In this document: in pieces, positions 24,643 to 35,879 of the stretch
How positions within the stretch are numbered: position 1 is the first letter of the stretch
Layout: every line of letters starts with the position of its first letter
NCBI GenBank assembly: GCA_035610365.1
Contig: CM069432.1
Span: 236,062,104-236,126,103, forward strand
DNA from: Aquatica leii
Lineage: Eukaryota > Arthropoda > Insecta > Coleoptera > Lampyridae
Length of the DNA stretch: 64,000 nt
Direction of reading: 5' to 3'
The notes under the pieces: generated by a model
Told to the model about the DNA's origin: nothing
What the model saw: the letters and a program-made list of their open reading frames with translations, nothing else
The model's database searches: none
Program-made: the position numbers and the translations under genes

Positions 24643-26914
24643 TAGCCGGTTGCACAAAAGTCTGGTTAATTGGCGATTTACTAATCGTCGATTAAAGATG
24701 AATGTTGATTAACATTCAATTGCGTTCACACAAAACAATTTAATCTATGATTAACGGTCCATTAGTTAATCGACGATTAACTGCTAGTCAACTTGACAAC
24801 CGCGCGTTTTAATGTCAGTTTATGAAATGTTATGAAACAAAAATGACTACCAAAAAGGAGGTTATTTACAAATATTTACTTAAATCAAGAAAGAAACATT
24901 AATAAATATTGTAGTAAAGTGAGTATTACAATGGGATTACTATATTATTCACGTTTTCTTATAAATAGTTATTATCATTATGGAAAATATTGCTTCTGTA
25001 TCAATAGCAAGTTTTATTTTATGTTTACCGATAACAAATTTTTAATTCTATAAAATTTCTTGCTTAATTCCTTTTATCCTTTACTTTAGATAACAATATA
25101 AAGGAGTAACTGGCTAAAGGATTTATAGTTGAAAAGAAATGTTCGGTGTCAACAAGCATCACCAACGAATATAATGCATCGACTAAAATAGGCCTCCGAA
25201 CAGCAAAATACCTGAAACTTTGTTTGTATATATCAAACTGAAGATAAAACAGATCTGTGAAGCAGGACATGTAAGATACTTAAAAGTTGTACTATGTATG
25301 ATGAAAAAATCTGTTTCTCGTGGAGTTTTCAACCTCTTAATAACTGCCGATCAGGAGATTTTGCTGGTGAACATTGCATACCAAAGTGAACCACCTAGAA
25401 ATTGCTTTGAATTGCTTTACAGCTTACTATTTTGGTAAATTGGGAGATAATTACAATGAAATCTAATATTAATTTGTATCCTTAGTAAAAATGGGCAAAT
25501 GAAAATCATTATATGTGGCTGAACTTCAACCTGTATTATCTCGTATTCTTGTCTTTCGCACACTCCTATTTACTGCAGAACCTTTGTCAACTCCTCCCGA
25601 GTTATTTATAAGAAAAATTTCAAAAGCAAAAAATTATAATCTGTGAATTACTGAAAGAAGTAAAACTATTTAATCAAGTTTTAAGAAAATATAAAGCACA
25701 GTATTAATTTTATAAATAAAAAATTACAATAAATTATGTTGTTTTTATACATTTTGCATATGAAGAACTGTTGCAATTAATGTTGTGCTAATTAAGAGTC
25801 TGCAACCATATTGCAAGCAAGGAAGTCTTCTCTGCAAAATTCCAAAGAACCTTTCTATGGTATTACTTGTCATAATATGTGCTATGCTTTATGCTACTTC
25901 ACTGGCATTTGCTAAATGTAAGCAGATGAGGATTACATGGATTCACTATCACCTAATAGGTAACTGTTGCCATATCTTCCGATGCAAAATTCAACCGGAA
26001 GAAGAGATTTATTGAAAATAATACTGTTGTGTACTGATCCTGGCTAATAAACAATAAAATGCATTGATTTTAAGTCAGTATTGCAAATCGCTTGAACATT
26101 AATGCTAAAATATCCTTTTCTGTTGTGATACGATTCAGCATTTAGTCTATCGGGTGATTGTATATGCACGTGTGCAATCAACAGCTCCCACAACTCATAA
26201 AAAACCAGAAATGCGAAAGAACCATTATTTTATTTCCATGAACTTTTTGGTAGTTCTAGACATCTTTATATATTGATGGGAGAGCCTGACCATTTCATTT
26301 ATGATATGCTAATATTTGTACTCTTGCATCAAACGATTAGTTTCGATAGCTTGTTGGTTCGATTCTATCTTTAGTTGCATGTACCAGTTTTATTATGGGG
26401 GCCTTATTTAATCGAAACCTCTTCTTGAAATCAATGTCGTCTAAAGATTCAAAAGGATTTTCTTTATCTCGTATAAACCTTATGCTGCGAAGCTGTCTTC
26501 AAAGCTACTCGAGGAAGAAGACGACAAATGGAACAACATAATTATTTTTGTTTAATAATTATTTTTTTAATAATTTTGTACTAAACGAAACTTGAATTAA
26601 ACGTAGCTATAATTTATTACTTAGTTTTGACTGTAAATCATGAATTTTTTATTATTGAAAAACTTTAATTGTAGGTTAATCAGCCAAATATCTCCAATTA
26701 GATAATCTTTTATTAACAAGAGTTTAATCGGAGATTAAAGTTTTGTGCAACGCAAAATATAGTTAATTGACCGTTAATCTCTGATTAACGTCGTCTTCAA
26801 TTAAATATTTAATTGACCGTTAATGGCCCGTTAAACTACAATTAAAAGATAATCATACTTTAATCAAAGATTAAACTCCAATTAACGGTCAATTATCTTT
26901 TGTGCAACCCGCTA
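24643..26914 (-). mobile_element. PIF/Harbinger element with both ends and TAA target duplication
   Basis: The left end is TAGCCGGTTGCACAAAAG and the right end is CTTTTGTGCAACCCGCTA, an 18-bp terminal inverted repeat with one mismatch. TAA flanks it on both sides (24640-24642 and 26915-26917), the classic Harbinger TWA duplication. Just inside each end are many copies of GTTAATCGNCGATTAA or AATTGACCGTTAATC-type words in both orientations, likely sub-terminal transposase-binding repeats. Length is 2272 bp. The transposase is on -. A second Harbinger gene (Myb/SANT type) is expected in such elements, but I could not recognise it in 24.8-25.5 kb. Confidence 0.92.
25745..26200 (-). pseudogene. 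Harbinger transposase remnant
   Basis: On -, from about 26195, GAVDCT (first catalytic Asp) is followed after a frameshift by IQSPDRL. YHNRKGYFSINVQAICNTDL, then a stop, PGSVHNSIIFNKSLLP and YLLGDSE (second Asp) follow. A frameshifted stretch leads to NTIERFFGILQRRLPCLQYG (third acidic residue in IER) and LISTTLIATVLHMQNV, then a stop at 25745. This is the DDE_4 core and tail in the right order. The N-terminal half is not recognisable. At least four lesions make it inactive. It lies wholly inside the TIR-bounded element. Confidence 0.88.
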
Positions 26915-27269
26915 TAAGATTTTCTATGTGTGACTATTTTTAATTTTTTTTTTTTCAATAGCAAATTAATTAAAAATATGCCTAAAATAAATGCCTTACG
27001 CCAAGGACCAAATTTTTCATAAAAAAGTGTAATAGATTCTGAATGTTTCGTAACAAAGGAATAGATTTTCTGTAATTGTAATAGATGTTACGATTGTACA
27101 TTGCAATGGCAATAGCAGAATGGTGACCGGTGTAACGCTTTTATGCTTTATATTTTTTTATATCAGATGGGGGCCCTTCGATCTATATTCGCTTTAAGTT
27201 TGGCGTGGTATTTATGGGACACGACGCGTATTCAAAAAGTAACCAAACATTTAGTTTCGAATGTAATTC

Positions 27270-27360
27270 ATTATTCGGCCAAATATTCGGCTAGGCCGAA
27301 TAATCAGGGCCGAATATTCCGTATTCGGTTACCGAACAAAATCGTTATTCGGTACATCTT
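27270..27360 (+). repeat. Partial second copy of the ATTCGG MITE
   Basis: From about 27312 the sequence matches 24519-24566 almost exactly (shared CGGTTACCGAACAAAATCG, then TTATTCGGTACATCT). The left part keeps ATTCGG units but lacks the TAGTGATGTACC end. It abuts the right arm of the 370-bp inverted repeat. Confidence 0.75.
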
Positions 27361-27361
27361 A

Positions 27362-27740
27362 GCCTATAGAAAATTTTCAAATGTAATTTTTGTAGTCTTT
27401 GTTCTTCAAATTTCCATTTCCTCAAAAATAAAGTTGCATAATGTTGATTTGACGGGCTACAATTTAATTTTAGCATCCATATTACTTTAAACACCGAAGA
27501 TAGCCGATTTGAATCGCATGCGCGAAAAACCTTCAAAATTTAGAATTTCAAATGCCTGTAATTAATTTCTTAATTATCAAATTATAATCAAAAAATTGTT
27601 TTTAGAAACGTTTTAAGTGCCACTTTAGATCTGCGTCAAAATTTTTGCGATTTTTTAATTTGGGAAGCAGGAAAAAAATAATTTTAATTTTCCCATGTTA
27701 AATCCCATGGGGTACCCCTAGCGTGGGACACAACGTATAA
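27362..27740 (-). repeat. Inverted repeat, right arm (about 375 bp)
   Basis: Reverse complement of 22626-22995, reading TGTGTCCCACGCTAGGG at its outer end. The open frame on - (KVFRACDSNRLSSVFKVIWM and on) differs from the other arm by a few residues (for example Asp to Asn, Glu to Gln). High similarity suggests both arms arrived or were homogenised more recently than most neighbours. Confidence 0.85.
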
Positions 27741-27866
27741 ATATCAAGAAATTTCGGACACTTCCTTATAGTTAAGAATTTTATGAAATGTGCGGACAAT
27801 CAGGTTTAAAGCTGCAAAAATATCAATACCTACATATTGTCATCTTGTGGTAAAAATGCCACAAAT

Positions 27867-27943
27867 AAGTTGGCATTAGATTTGATGACTGCGTTATTTG
27901 TCAATAGATCATTGACTTTCGTCATTTAATCCAATGTCAACTT
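27867..27943. repeat. 77-bp imperfect palindrome
   Basis: The left arm AAGTTGGCATTAGATTTGAT and right arm TCATTTAATCCAATGTCAACTT are inverted. The centre is close to GTCAATAGATCATTGAC. One arm plus the centre is repeated at 17349-17401. Probably a tiny MITE or the end of one. Confidence 0.6.
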
Positions 27944-28435
27944 TTTCTACCTTTTCTACTAATTTATAGTTTTCTATGTACCATACGTGGTATTTTTACA
28001 CATGATGGCGTTCCAAAAACATTTCAAATAATTTTACTGTGTTAATGATTTTATAGTTACTATTTATGTTAAAAAGATTCACTGCTAGGAGTATGATAAA
28101 TTCCAATTTAGGGTGACTAATAAATCACGAAATAAACTACAAAAATTTGAATATTGCAGTATGAGCAAATAAAGTCATGACTTTCCTGGCTTCTACAAAT
28201 AAACCATTAGAACTGTCTCATCATTAAAAAAAATCTATTAAACGATTAACCCCCGGTTTCATCACACTCGTCTTAAGCTCTAGGCAAAGTTTAAGTATAA
28301 ATAATGAGAACTTGAGACTTAAGATTTAGTTTATAACCTAATAATACATTTGTCAGAATTTATCCATTTTTTTTTTGTATAGTATCAATGCGTTCTACAG
28401 AGTAGATAAAAAAATATTTTTTTATAGTATTTTTT

Positions 28436-29754
28436 TTAACGCTTTTGTGTTCTAGGATAATCGGCGAGATATTGATCAACGCGGTCTACGCTGCCCATCG
28501 TGTCATTGTACGTTTTAACTATTTTTGGTTTCTTACGTCTTTTTTCAATTGAAACCATTTCGGAGTTGTGTATAGTGGAAAGAAAACACAAGTCACATTG
28601 GTCTTTCCATTTCATTACTATCACTTTGCCTCTTTGGAAAGACACTATTTCCTGTACCTTCAGCTTGTTTTTTATATCGGCAGGTAATTTTTTTCGTGTA
28701 GCTCTGAGTGTTTCCATATGTATCAGTACGAGCGAATAGCAAAACATTGATATGCAATGACCTTTGTTTAGCAAAGGCTTAATTAGTGTCATAATAATTT
28801 GAGAGGAAATTGAAAGATTATGATAATCTTTGTCCAAAACCGTTTCTTTGCCTGTGCAAATTATGCTGGACCATATGTATCTTGATTTGGATTCGCACAA
28901 CATATACGATTCGATACCAAACCTCGCTCTTTTTGACGAACTAAATTGTATCCAGCCAATCCTTCATTTATACATTAATAACCTCTCGTCGATAGTTACA
29001 TCTCTTTCCAAATCATAGAGGCTTTTAAATTTTTCATTTAGATAACAATATACATCCCAAATTCCATTCAGCTTAGGATTAGGATCATTTTCTGCGTCGT
29101 AATCGTTGTTATTTGAAAAATAAAAATATTTCTTCAGGACTTGAAATCTTTTGCGTGACATAGCTTTTCCAAAAAATACTGTTTTTTGAAAAAGTTTTCT
29201 GGTCCAATATAACCACTGTTCAGGTTTTTTGATCACATTTTGTAACATTATTTCTTCAGCATTTGAAATCTTTTGCATGACATAGCTTTTCCAAAAAATA
29301 GTGTTTTTTGAAAAGGTTTTCTGGTCCAATATAACCACTGTTCAGGTTTTTTGATCACATTTTGTAACATTACAAGTGCGAAAAATACTCTCAATTCATC
29401 GCTAGTTGTTGATCTCCATTTTCTAAAATTCGTTTGAATTTTGTATGATTCTAAGCTGCATAACGATTAGTTTCCGTTGCAATCAAACAAAATCTATTAT
29501 AATAGTCTAAAACTTCTTCGACATCTGAACATTCAAAATTTAATTTAGACGAACCAGTGAAAGGAAATCTCCGTGTCGCGGGTCTCGGGTGAGCACAATC
29601 TTCTTCGTTTAATTATCGAGCTGCATCAATCAAATCGGTTGTGCTATCATTATCCGTATCTTCATCACTTGATAAATTGCCAACAGATTCATCTTCACTT
29701 CTGGATTCACTGAAAACTGAAGTCCGAATCGTTTTCACCATCGGAGTTATTCAT
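28436..29754 (-). pseudogene. PiggyBac-type transposase remnant (DDE_Tnp_1_7), truncated C-terminus
   Basis: Starts at the ATG at 29754 with an acidic N-terminus (MNNSDGENDSDFSF, then SEDESVGNLSSDED), typical of piggyBac proteins. Then come VEEVLDYYNRFCLIATETNR, an internal tandem duplication, VIKKPEQWLYWTRKLFQ and MSRKRFQVLKKYFYFSNN. LNEKFKSLYDLERDVTIDER (first catalytic Asp), YIWSSIICTGKE, QEIVSFQRGKVIVMKWKDQ and VKTYNDTMGSVDRVDQYLAD (further catalytic Asp) follow. It stops at 28436, before the Cys-rich tail. The central block with the second Asp (near 28850-28960) is disrupted. Stops, frameshifts and a 122-bp duplication make it inactive. Confidence 0.9.
29130..29373. repeat. 122-bp tandem duplication inside the piggyBac gene
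   Basis: The stretch beginning TTGAAATCTTTTGC at 29141 repeats at 29263 with only a few differences. The period is 122 bp, which is not a multiple of three, so the duplicated copy is read in a different frame. It duplicates the VIKKPEQWLYW...MSRKRFQ part of the transposase and by itself destroys the frame. Confidence 0.9.
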
Positions 29755-30257
29755 TTTTTAAAAGTAATCTTGTACAAACTAACTTGAATACCTAAAACGA
29801 ACTGAAATGTACTAACGCAGAAGAAGTAACAACTGACAAGAACATCACGCGATTTTCCCCTCCACAAATAGCCTTGAAATTTTTAAACAAATTCATTCGG
29901 TCCTTCACGGAATAAAACGAACATATACGGACAAAACAGTAATCGGAAATCTGATCCACAAGTATACTTTGGCAAATTTTTTTCGACCAAAACATGTTTC
30001 CTGAGTAAACTCGGACAAAATGGTTAAGTGGTTAAACTAGCACAATATTAAAATTTTGACTTTTTTAAAATTTTAAAACAATAACCCATAAAATCACTAT
30101 GCATACAAATGCAAATCTTTGCCTTTGTAGCAAGTACCATAGGTAATGTAACGATTTTAAAGTTAATTTTAATATATGTTTTTTTCAAAATCGCTCATCG
30201 ATGGGTCGAAGCAGAGAAAAATTATTGAACTGTAGAAAAGAAATTGACAAACAGTAC

Positions 30258-30860
30258 ACACCGCTTATTTGAATCAGGGATAATAATCACTTAGTTTGGA
30301 TGAATTTTCACGATACGCTTGTTTAGAGTGAAAAATTTAATAATTGTACGCAAAAATACTTGTTTTGCATATTTTAGCAGTCTTATTTATTTTGTATTTT
30401 CATTGTACTAGGAAATAGTGTGCAGATCTTAGAATAACAACTTAATTTAACTACGTTTTATGTGATAACATAACTTTGTGTTTATTTTAATTTTTAGTGT
30501 CAGCAAATTACTGAGAAGAAATGTTTAGTTCTTAGAATCATAAGATTGTTTTCTATTTCTTTTTATTAATGGCGTCAACAAACTATTTAATGCAAGAGTT
30601 CTGTAATTTTGGATTTATAATGTTTTATGAGAAGGTTTATTTCGACATTTTTTGCTTGTATTGATGCTATAATTTCACCTTCTAAATTAACAACCGGTAA
30701 ATTAGATACACGGTGTGTGTATTTACTGCTTTTTAACCAATAAACATTGATTTGTTTTCATTTTGAGTATTGAATTTTGTTATCATTCGGATATTGTTAT
30801 CAAAAACACCAAGCCCCAATTTGATTCTATTAAGCGGCGCGCACTTTAGTATTTTTGACT
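30258..30860 (+). mobile_element. Deletion derivative of the 14-kb piggyBac-like element
   Basis: 30270-30410 matches the left flank of the element at 14.05 kb (TGAATCAGGGATAAT; TTGTTTTGCAT). From 30420 it matches the right flank near 16.5-16.86 kb (TTAGTGTCAGCAA, AACAAACTATTTAATGCAA, then TTTTGTTATCATTC). The transposase is absent. It is therefore a MITE-like internal deletion copy. Beyond 30800, ATTAAGCGGCGCGCACT resembles, inverted, 20001-20017 next to the tandem array, which suggests the element extends slightly further out. Confidence 0.7.
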
Positions 30861-33593
30861 TTGACCTATGCCACCGTTGTGCAGCGCACAAGTTGCGCTG
30901 ATTTAGTGGGAAAAAATCCATTGGATTTTCACTATTAAGTACAGTAATATAATTGAGTGAAAACATTGAAAAATCTCCTAATTACATTTTTCAAGTCAAA
31001 AAATTTGTGAACAATACTCAAAAGATGTATATGTAATAAATAGCTTCATGTTTACGTATACATTTAAATTGGAAAATAAACAGAGGGGGCATTAATAATT
31101 TTTTTAACATCACTTTGGTAGAGAAGATTGTTAAAAAAAATATTCAAAATTGGCATACTAAATAAAGCAAGGGTTTTTACTTTTTGTAAAATTTTACAAA
31201 CGAGTATAACTTCAGGTGCTATATATATTTCTAAAGTATTAGAATGATTGCAAAAAATAAAAAAGATTAGTTTTTATTTACTTTTAGAATTCTGGAAATG
31301 ACATCAGAGCACAATGAGATGCCGATTATAGTTACACTAAGAAAAATGATAGAAAAACAGCGCAAAATAGTGTAAAATATTCTGGTTGAGGAATTTGGAG
31401 GACAGGTTCGATTGCAGTTTGATTGGATTATTCAGAGCAGTTGCCAACAAGGTCATATTAGCCATGCCGATTTCAAACCACCGTCGCACTTTAATAACAT
31501 ACATAGTTTCGAAAATTTATAGTTGTGTAAAATATAATTAGGTAATTTTTAAAAAATCCTACGAAATTTCCTAGAAAAACAGTACCATGCATTTTAGACA
31601 TAATTGGAATTTCACTATTAAAAACACACGTAAATGTTGACTCTTTTATAAAACAACAATGACTGTTTACAAATTAATATTCAGAATAGACTTAAGCCAA
31701 AAACGAGACCTAATTTTATACGAACATGTATCAGGAATGATATTCGTAACTACTTAAATATTCAATTACCACAACCACTTTTCAAGGATCTCTCGAGATG
31801 GATATAATTAAAAAAATATCTTCCTATTAATGTAAAATCTGTAATTATTTATCCTACGCAGCACGACCAGTAGTAGTCAATCATTTATTATAGGTCACAT
31901 TATTTGTTTCAATAATAAACTTTTGTAGACAAACATACTATTTATGCAACACTATAATTGTATTCATAGTTTCTCGTTCGTTAGAGGTCACTTAGTAACT
32001 TTACCATGTTATAAATAATTAAAAAGTTTTTTCCTTTATATCAAAACGTGTAAATAATTCATTGGAAAATACTGGCTTTGAATACGTTTAGTATACGGAA
32101 AGGGTGTATTTAGTTATATTACAAAATTTAAACGTGTTAACTGAAAAAGTCGAACAAAACTTGACTAACCATCGATATTTTTTCTACGATTTTATGGCAA
32201 CAGTTGATAACGCATGAGGAAACAGATAATTATGCACATACTGTCATTAGTTAAACAGATATCATTCATGACGGAAAGTAATATTTATTTTTTCTTCTTT
32301 ATCGTTTTTGTGTTATGGTGGGAATACAATGATATGAAACGTAGTTTTGATTATTTTATTTTATTAGTTAATTTATTTTGGAGTGTAAAAAAAATATAGT
32401 TTATTCGCAGTAGTTTTGTTGTGATTTTTGTGAAAACTTTTGATTCGGTCAAACCAAGATTTAGAACTCAAAAGTTTGTAGGAACTCTGTAAGCCTTATG
32501 GTAAGTTTTTAATGCTTATTCTTGAATTACATATATGTACATACATATTTCCGCACTGTAGCATTTGAAGTATACCGCATTTTCGTCTCCATTTGTCTCA
32601 GTATCCATAATCGTGTTCGTCTTTTTGTTTCTTGTGTAGTTTAATGTTCTATTTAATAACGTCCCTCATTTGGAGGGTCAGTTCCAGTAGATTTCTGTCT
32701 CTCATCAGCAACTGTCCCTCAAATGTTCCTCGTTTTTAATATAAGGTCCTTTAAAACATATATAACGATTTGAAAGTCAATTTTGCATCTATACATGTAT
32801 ATGTAAAACCATTTATGACTGTCCCTCCTTAAGCCAATTTCACATTTGGTCACTTGACTCTTTAACCAGTATCTTTTCTTATTAGCATTTCGAATACATT
32901 GGTCTATTATAAACGTTATTCCTATGACGCGGCGTTTTATTTCTTCATTCATGGTAGTCCTAACTTCGATATTAGATTTTCAGTCACTAATTCGTAACTC
33001 AAGTTTTCTTAACACTTTCGATTGTTATATTTATACAGAGGTGGACTGGTCAGAAGTATCGGAGTGCTGTAGCACTTTGGGCTCACACGATCCTTTATTT
33101 TAAAGAAAACAAAAATCTTATCTTAATACAATTTTCGATTCTGGATAATTCCCCTGTTCGTCACAGTGGACATCTTTGGAACAGTTTGTTCCGGGCTCTG
33201 AATCGGTGCACTGTAACGTGTGACAAAAGCTTAGCTTGTGTAAGAACCACAACACGGAAATTATCCACAATGGAAAATTGTATTAATAATGCAACCCGTG
33301 GAAACCTGAATTCTACTAAAAATCTTATCTTAATATCTCTTGGTTTTGAGCTTTTTGAGCACTATGGAGTCGGTTGTTACACAGAACTTCTTAAAATAAA
33401 CTTGTAGTTTCATATGTATACAAAAAAATCAACTGAGAAAAAAGACGGGAAAAAAATATGTTAGAATTGCAAATTTCTGGATGAGACTCTAGGCAAAAAC
33501 TTTACTTTCGTTAGTCAAAAAAACAATGACAAGTATAGATCTGCCACAAAAACTGATCCTGAACCTGAAAAAAATATAAATATACATCTAGAG
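30861..33593. other. No clear gene
   Basis: AT-rich. A 77-codon frame on - at 32719-32952 and a 73-codon frame on + at 33186-33407 have ordinary composition but no recognisable homology. The second shares a short string, GAAAATTGTATTAATAATG, with the tail of the Penelope-like fragment near 37520, so it may be a scrap of the same element. Confidence 0.35.
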
Positions 33594-33614
33594 CAGTGGT
33601 TCCCAAAGTGGTCC
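33594..33614 (+). mobile_element. hAT-type terminal sequence
   Basis: CAGTGGTTCCCAAAGTGG is the kind of end seen in hAT elements, and a hAT transposase remnant on + begins 1 kb downstream. The matching inverted end was not found beyond the gene, so the 3' part is probably lost. Confidence 0.5.
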
Positions 33615-34588
33615 CTACGGAACTCCAGGAGTTTCCGGGATCATTCAGGAGGTTCGTGGAAATTAAAAATTGGTTTGGGGTCCCTCAACAACGTCAGGGG
33701 TCAGCGCAGATTTAATATACAATAAAAAAATTGTGACACGTTTTTATTAATATGGAAGTTAAAATAAATAACGATGAATAAATTATTAGCGATTTTTAAG
33801 TTCAAAGTAAAAAACAAATAAGACAGTTGCATAAAATACAAGTAATAACAAGCTGCGTGGTGAGTCAGGCCTGTCTATATAGGTTTATACAGGAACGCAA
33901 TAGAGCCGATACCTGCACAAACTATTCTATAATATGAAATACAAAAAAGTTTTGCATCTAATCAACAATTTAGTTCTGTTTTATACGTGATGTGAATTGC
34001 ATACAACAAATTTTGCTAGTCTTTGACAAAAAGAAGTATAATTCTTTGTATTGTTACGCAGATAGCGTACTTTCGTATCGTAAGTATATTTAAATAAAAT
34101 TGATATCTCTTTTTAATTTAAATTTGTTTAAGCAAAGTTAAACCCTTGTTTAAGTTGATTAAAAACAGTATATATCACAGTTATCAGTACAGTAATCCCT
34201 TAGCATTCATTAAAAATTTCGTTTTTATCAAAACTTAAGAAGAGATAGAGAGTAAGTTTTTTTTGTAATGTGTTTCTAAAGAATATATTATTAATGATTC
34301 TGTAAAACAAATTAGACATATTGGGTTTTGTAACTTAATATAATGCACCGTAAAAGTTATAGTTTATTTTGTTTACTTCCGCGAATGTTATATAATGTGT
34401 ACCTACACAATTTGTGAGATTTACATGAAATTTTATTCTTACATCTCAAATAATTAATTCAAGAGAACATTACATTGCAGCATTCCATTTAAAAAAATAT
34501 AATTAACAGTGGTTTGTTGCCAATCAAAATTTTGATACATATATATTTTTCTATATCTTTTTGGATCCCTTTTTGTTCAGATAACAGT

Positions 34589-35620
34589 ATGAGTGAGCCG
34601 AAGAAAACATGCAGACAATATAGTGTACAATATATGAAATATGGCTTTATTCCGTCATCAGGAAGTAGTACTTTACTGTAAGTCTTCTATGTAAACGTCA
34701 AATGTCAAACGATTCAATGAAACCTTCTACGCTTAAGCAACATTTGAAAACACTGACATTGCAAGGACTCATAGTGACAACATCTAAGAGAGATGACGAT
34801 GGACTGCGTGCTTCTTATAACATTTATTTAATGATATGTCCGGAAAGCCGCACACTATTGGTGAAGAACTTATTCTACCAGCTGTAAGTGAGATAATTCG
34901 CATTATATAATATTGCATAAACCAGCTTTTGATATTATAAAAAGAATTCCATTGAGTAATAATACTGTACAAAGAAGGATCGACAAAATGGCTCAGTGTG
35001 TAGAAAACTCTTTATATGACTACTTAAAAACATCTGAATTCTGTATACAGCTTGACGAGTCAACAGTACCAGGAATCGAAGCTTTACTTTTAACTTATGT
35101 GAAATTTGTATCAGAAGAAAAAATATTTTTTGATGTAAAAGCTATACCCTCGACTGATATCTCGGTTGCTACTGACGGTGCTCCGGCAATGGTAGAACGA
35201 CACCTAAGCTTTCTGGCATACTTAAAACAAGCTATGCCAAATGTATTATCGGTATATTATGTCATTCATCAACATCATTTGGTCACAAACAACCTTAGTG
35301 AACGTTTGTATGAATTATGTCATTAGAGCAGTTCATAAAATAAAATGATTTGTTCAACTTTAGAAAATGATGAATACTATAATCGTTTACTACTTAACAC
35401 AGAAGTACGTTGGTTATCTAAAAGTGCATGTTTGAATCGCTTCCATTCGATCTTTGATTCAGTATTGGAATTTCTGGAGAGTAAAGACAATGATTTGCGG
35501 CACAATTTAATTATCTCAAAAAGTGACATCGCTTATATGACTGATTTATTTGCCATATGTCATGATCAGACCATGCACCAAATAGTAACTTGGACACTGT
35601 TTTCTCTACAATAACATCAG
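34589..35620 (+). pseudogene. hAT transposase remnant, BED-finger/SCAND3-ZBED5 type
   Basis: The first block (MSEPKKTCRQYSVQYMKYGF from 34589) is the usual N-terminus. The BED-finger region is degraded but the end MSNDSMKPSTLKQHLKT is clear. Then ASYNIYLMI, IPLSNNTVQRRIDKMAQ, FCIQLDESTVPG (catalytic Asp), ATDGAPAMVERHLSF, VIHQHHL and LLNTEVRWLSKSACLNRFHS follow, ending with ITDLF-type residues near 35560. This order matches the ZBED5/SCAND3-like hAT proteins common in insects. A segment between SVATDG and the preceding strand is deleted, and the C-terminal dimerisation domain is missing. Non-functional. Confidence 0.88.
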
Positions 35621-35879
35621 GATGTTCAAATCTAAGGAATCGAGTTGTTTGTCAATTAATATAGCCACTAAGATGAACGTGACTATCGCCTGAAGACCAT
35701 GTTTTAAAAAAAATCGGGATCTTCGGAAATAAAGCTCATTATGAGAACTCTCTGTCTGATTCCTAAGGTACATTTGCTTGGCATATAGCCTACGTTGTTC
35801 TGATCAGGTTGAAACTTGCACGCATTTTAGATGCACATATATACTGCATACACTTACGGAGGTGTGCAACAAAGAACAT

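Larger units (their letters stand above)
28246..30027 (-). mobile_element. Candidate bounds of a second piggyBac element
   Basis: TTAA followed by CCCCCGGTTTC stands at 28246, about 190 bp beyond the 3' end of the transposase. On the other side, GGTTAA at 30022-30027 lies about 270 bp upstream of its start. PiggyBac inserts at TTAA and its ends start with CC, so these may be the termini. The terminal sequences do not match each other beyond TTAACC, so this is an inference. Confidence 0.35.

Noticed and set aside
33186-33407. A second Penelope-like gene at 33.2 kb
   Set aside because: Only one short string matches the 37.5-kb fragment; no GIY-YIG or RT motif is visible.
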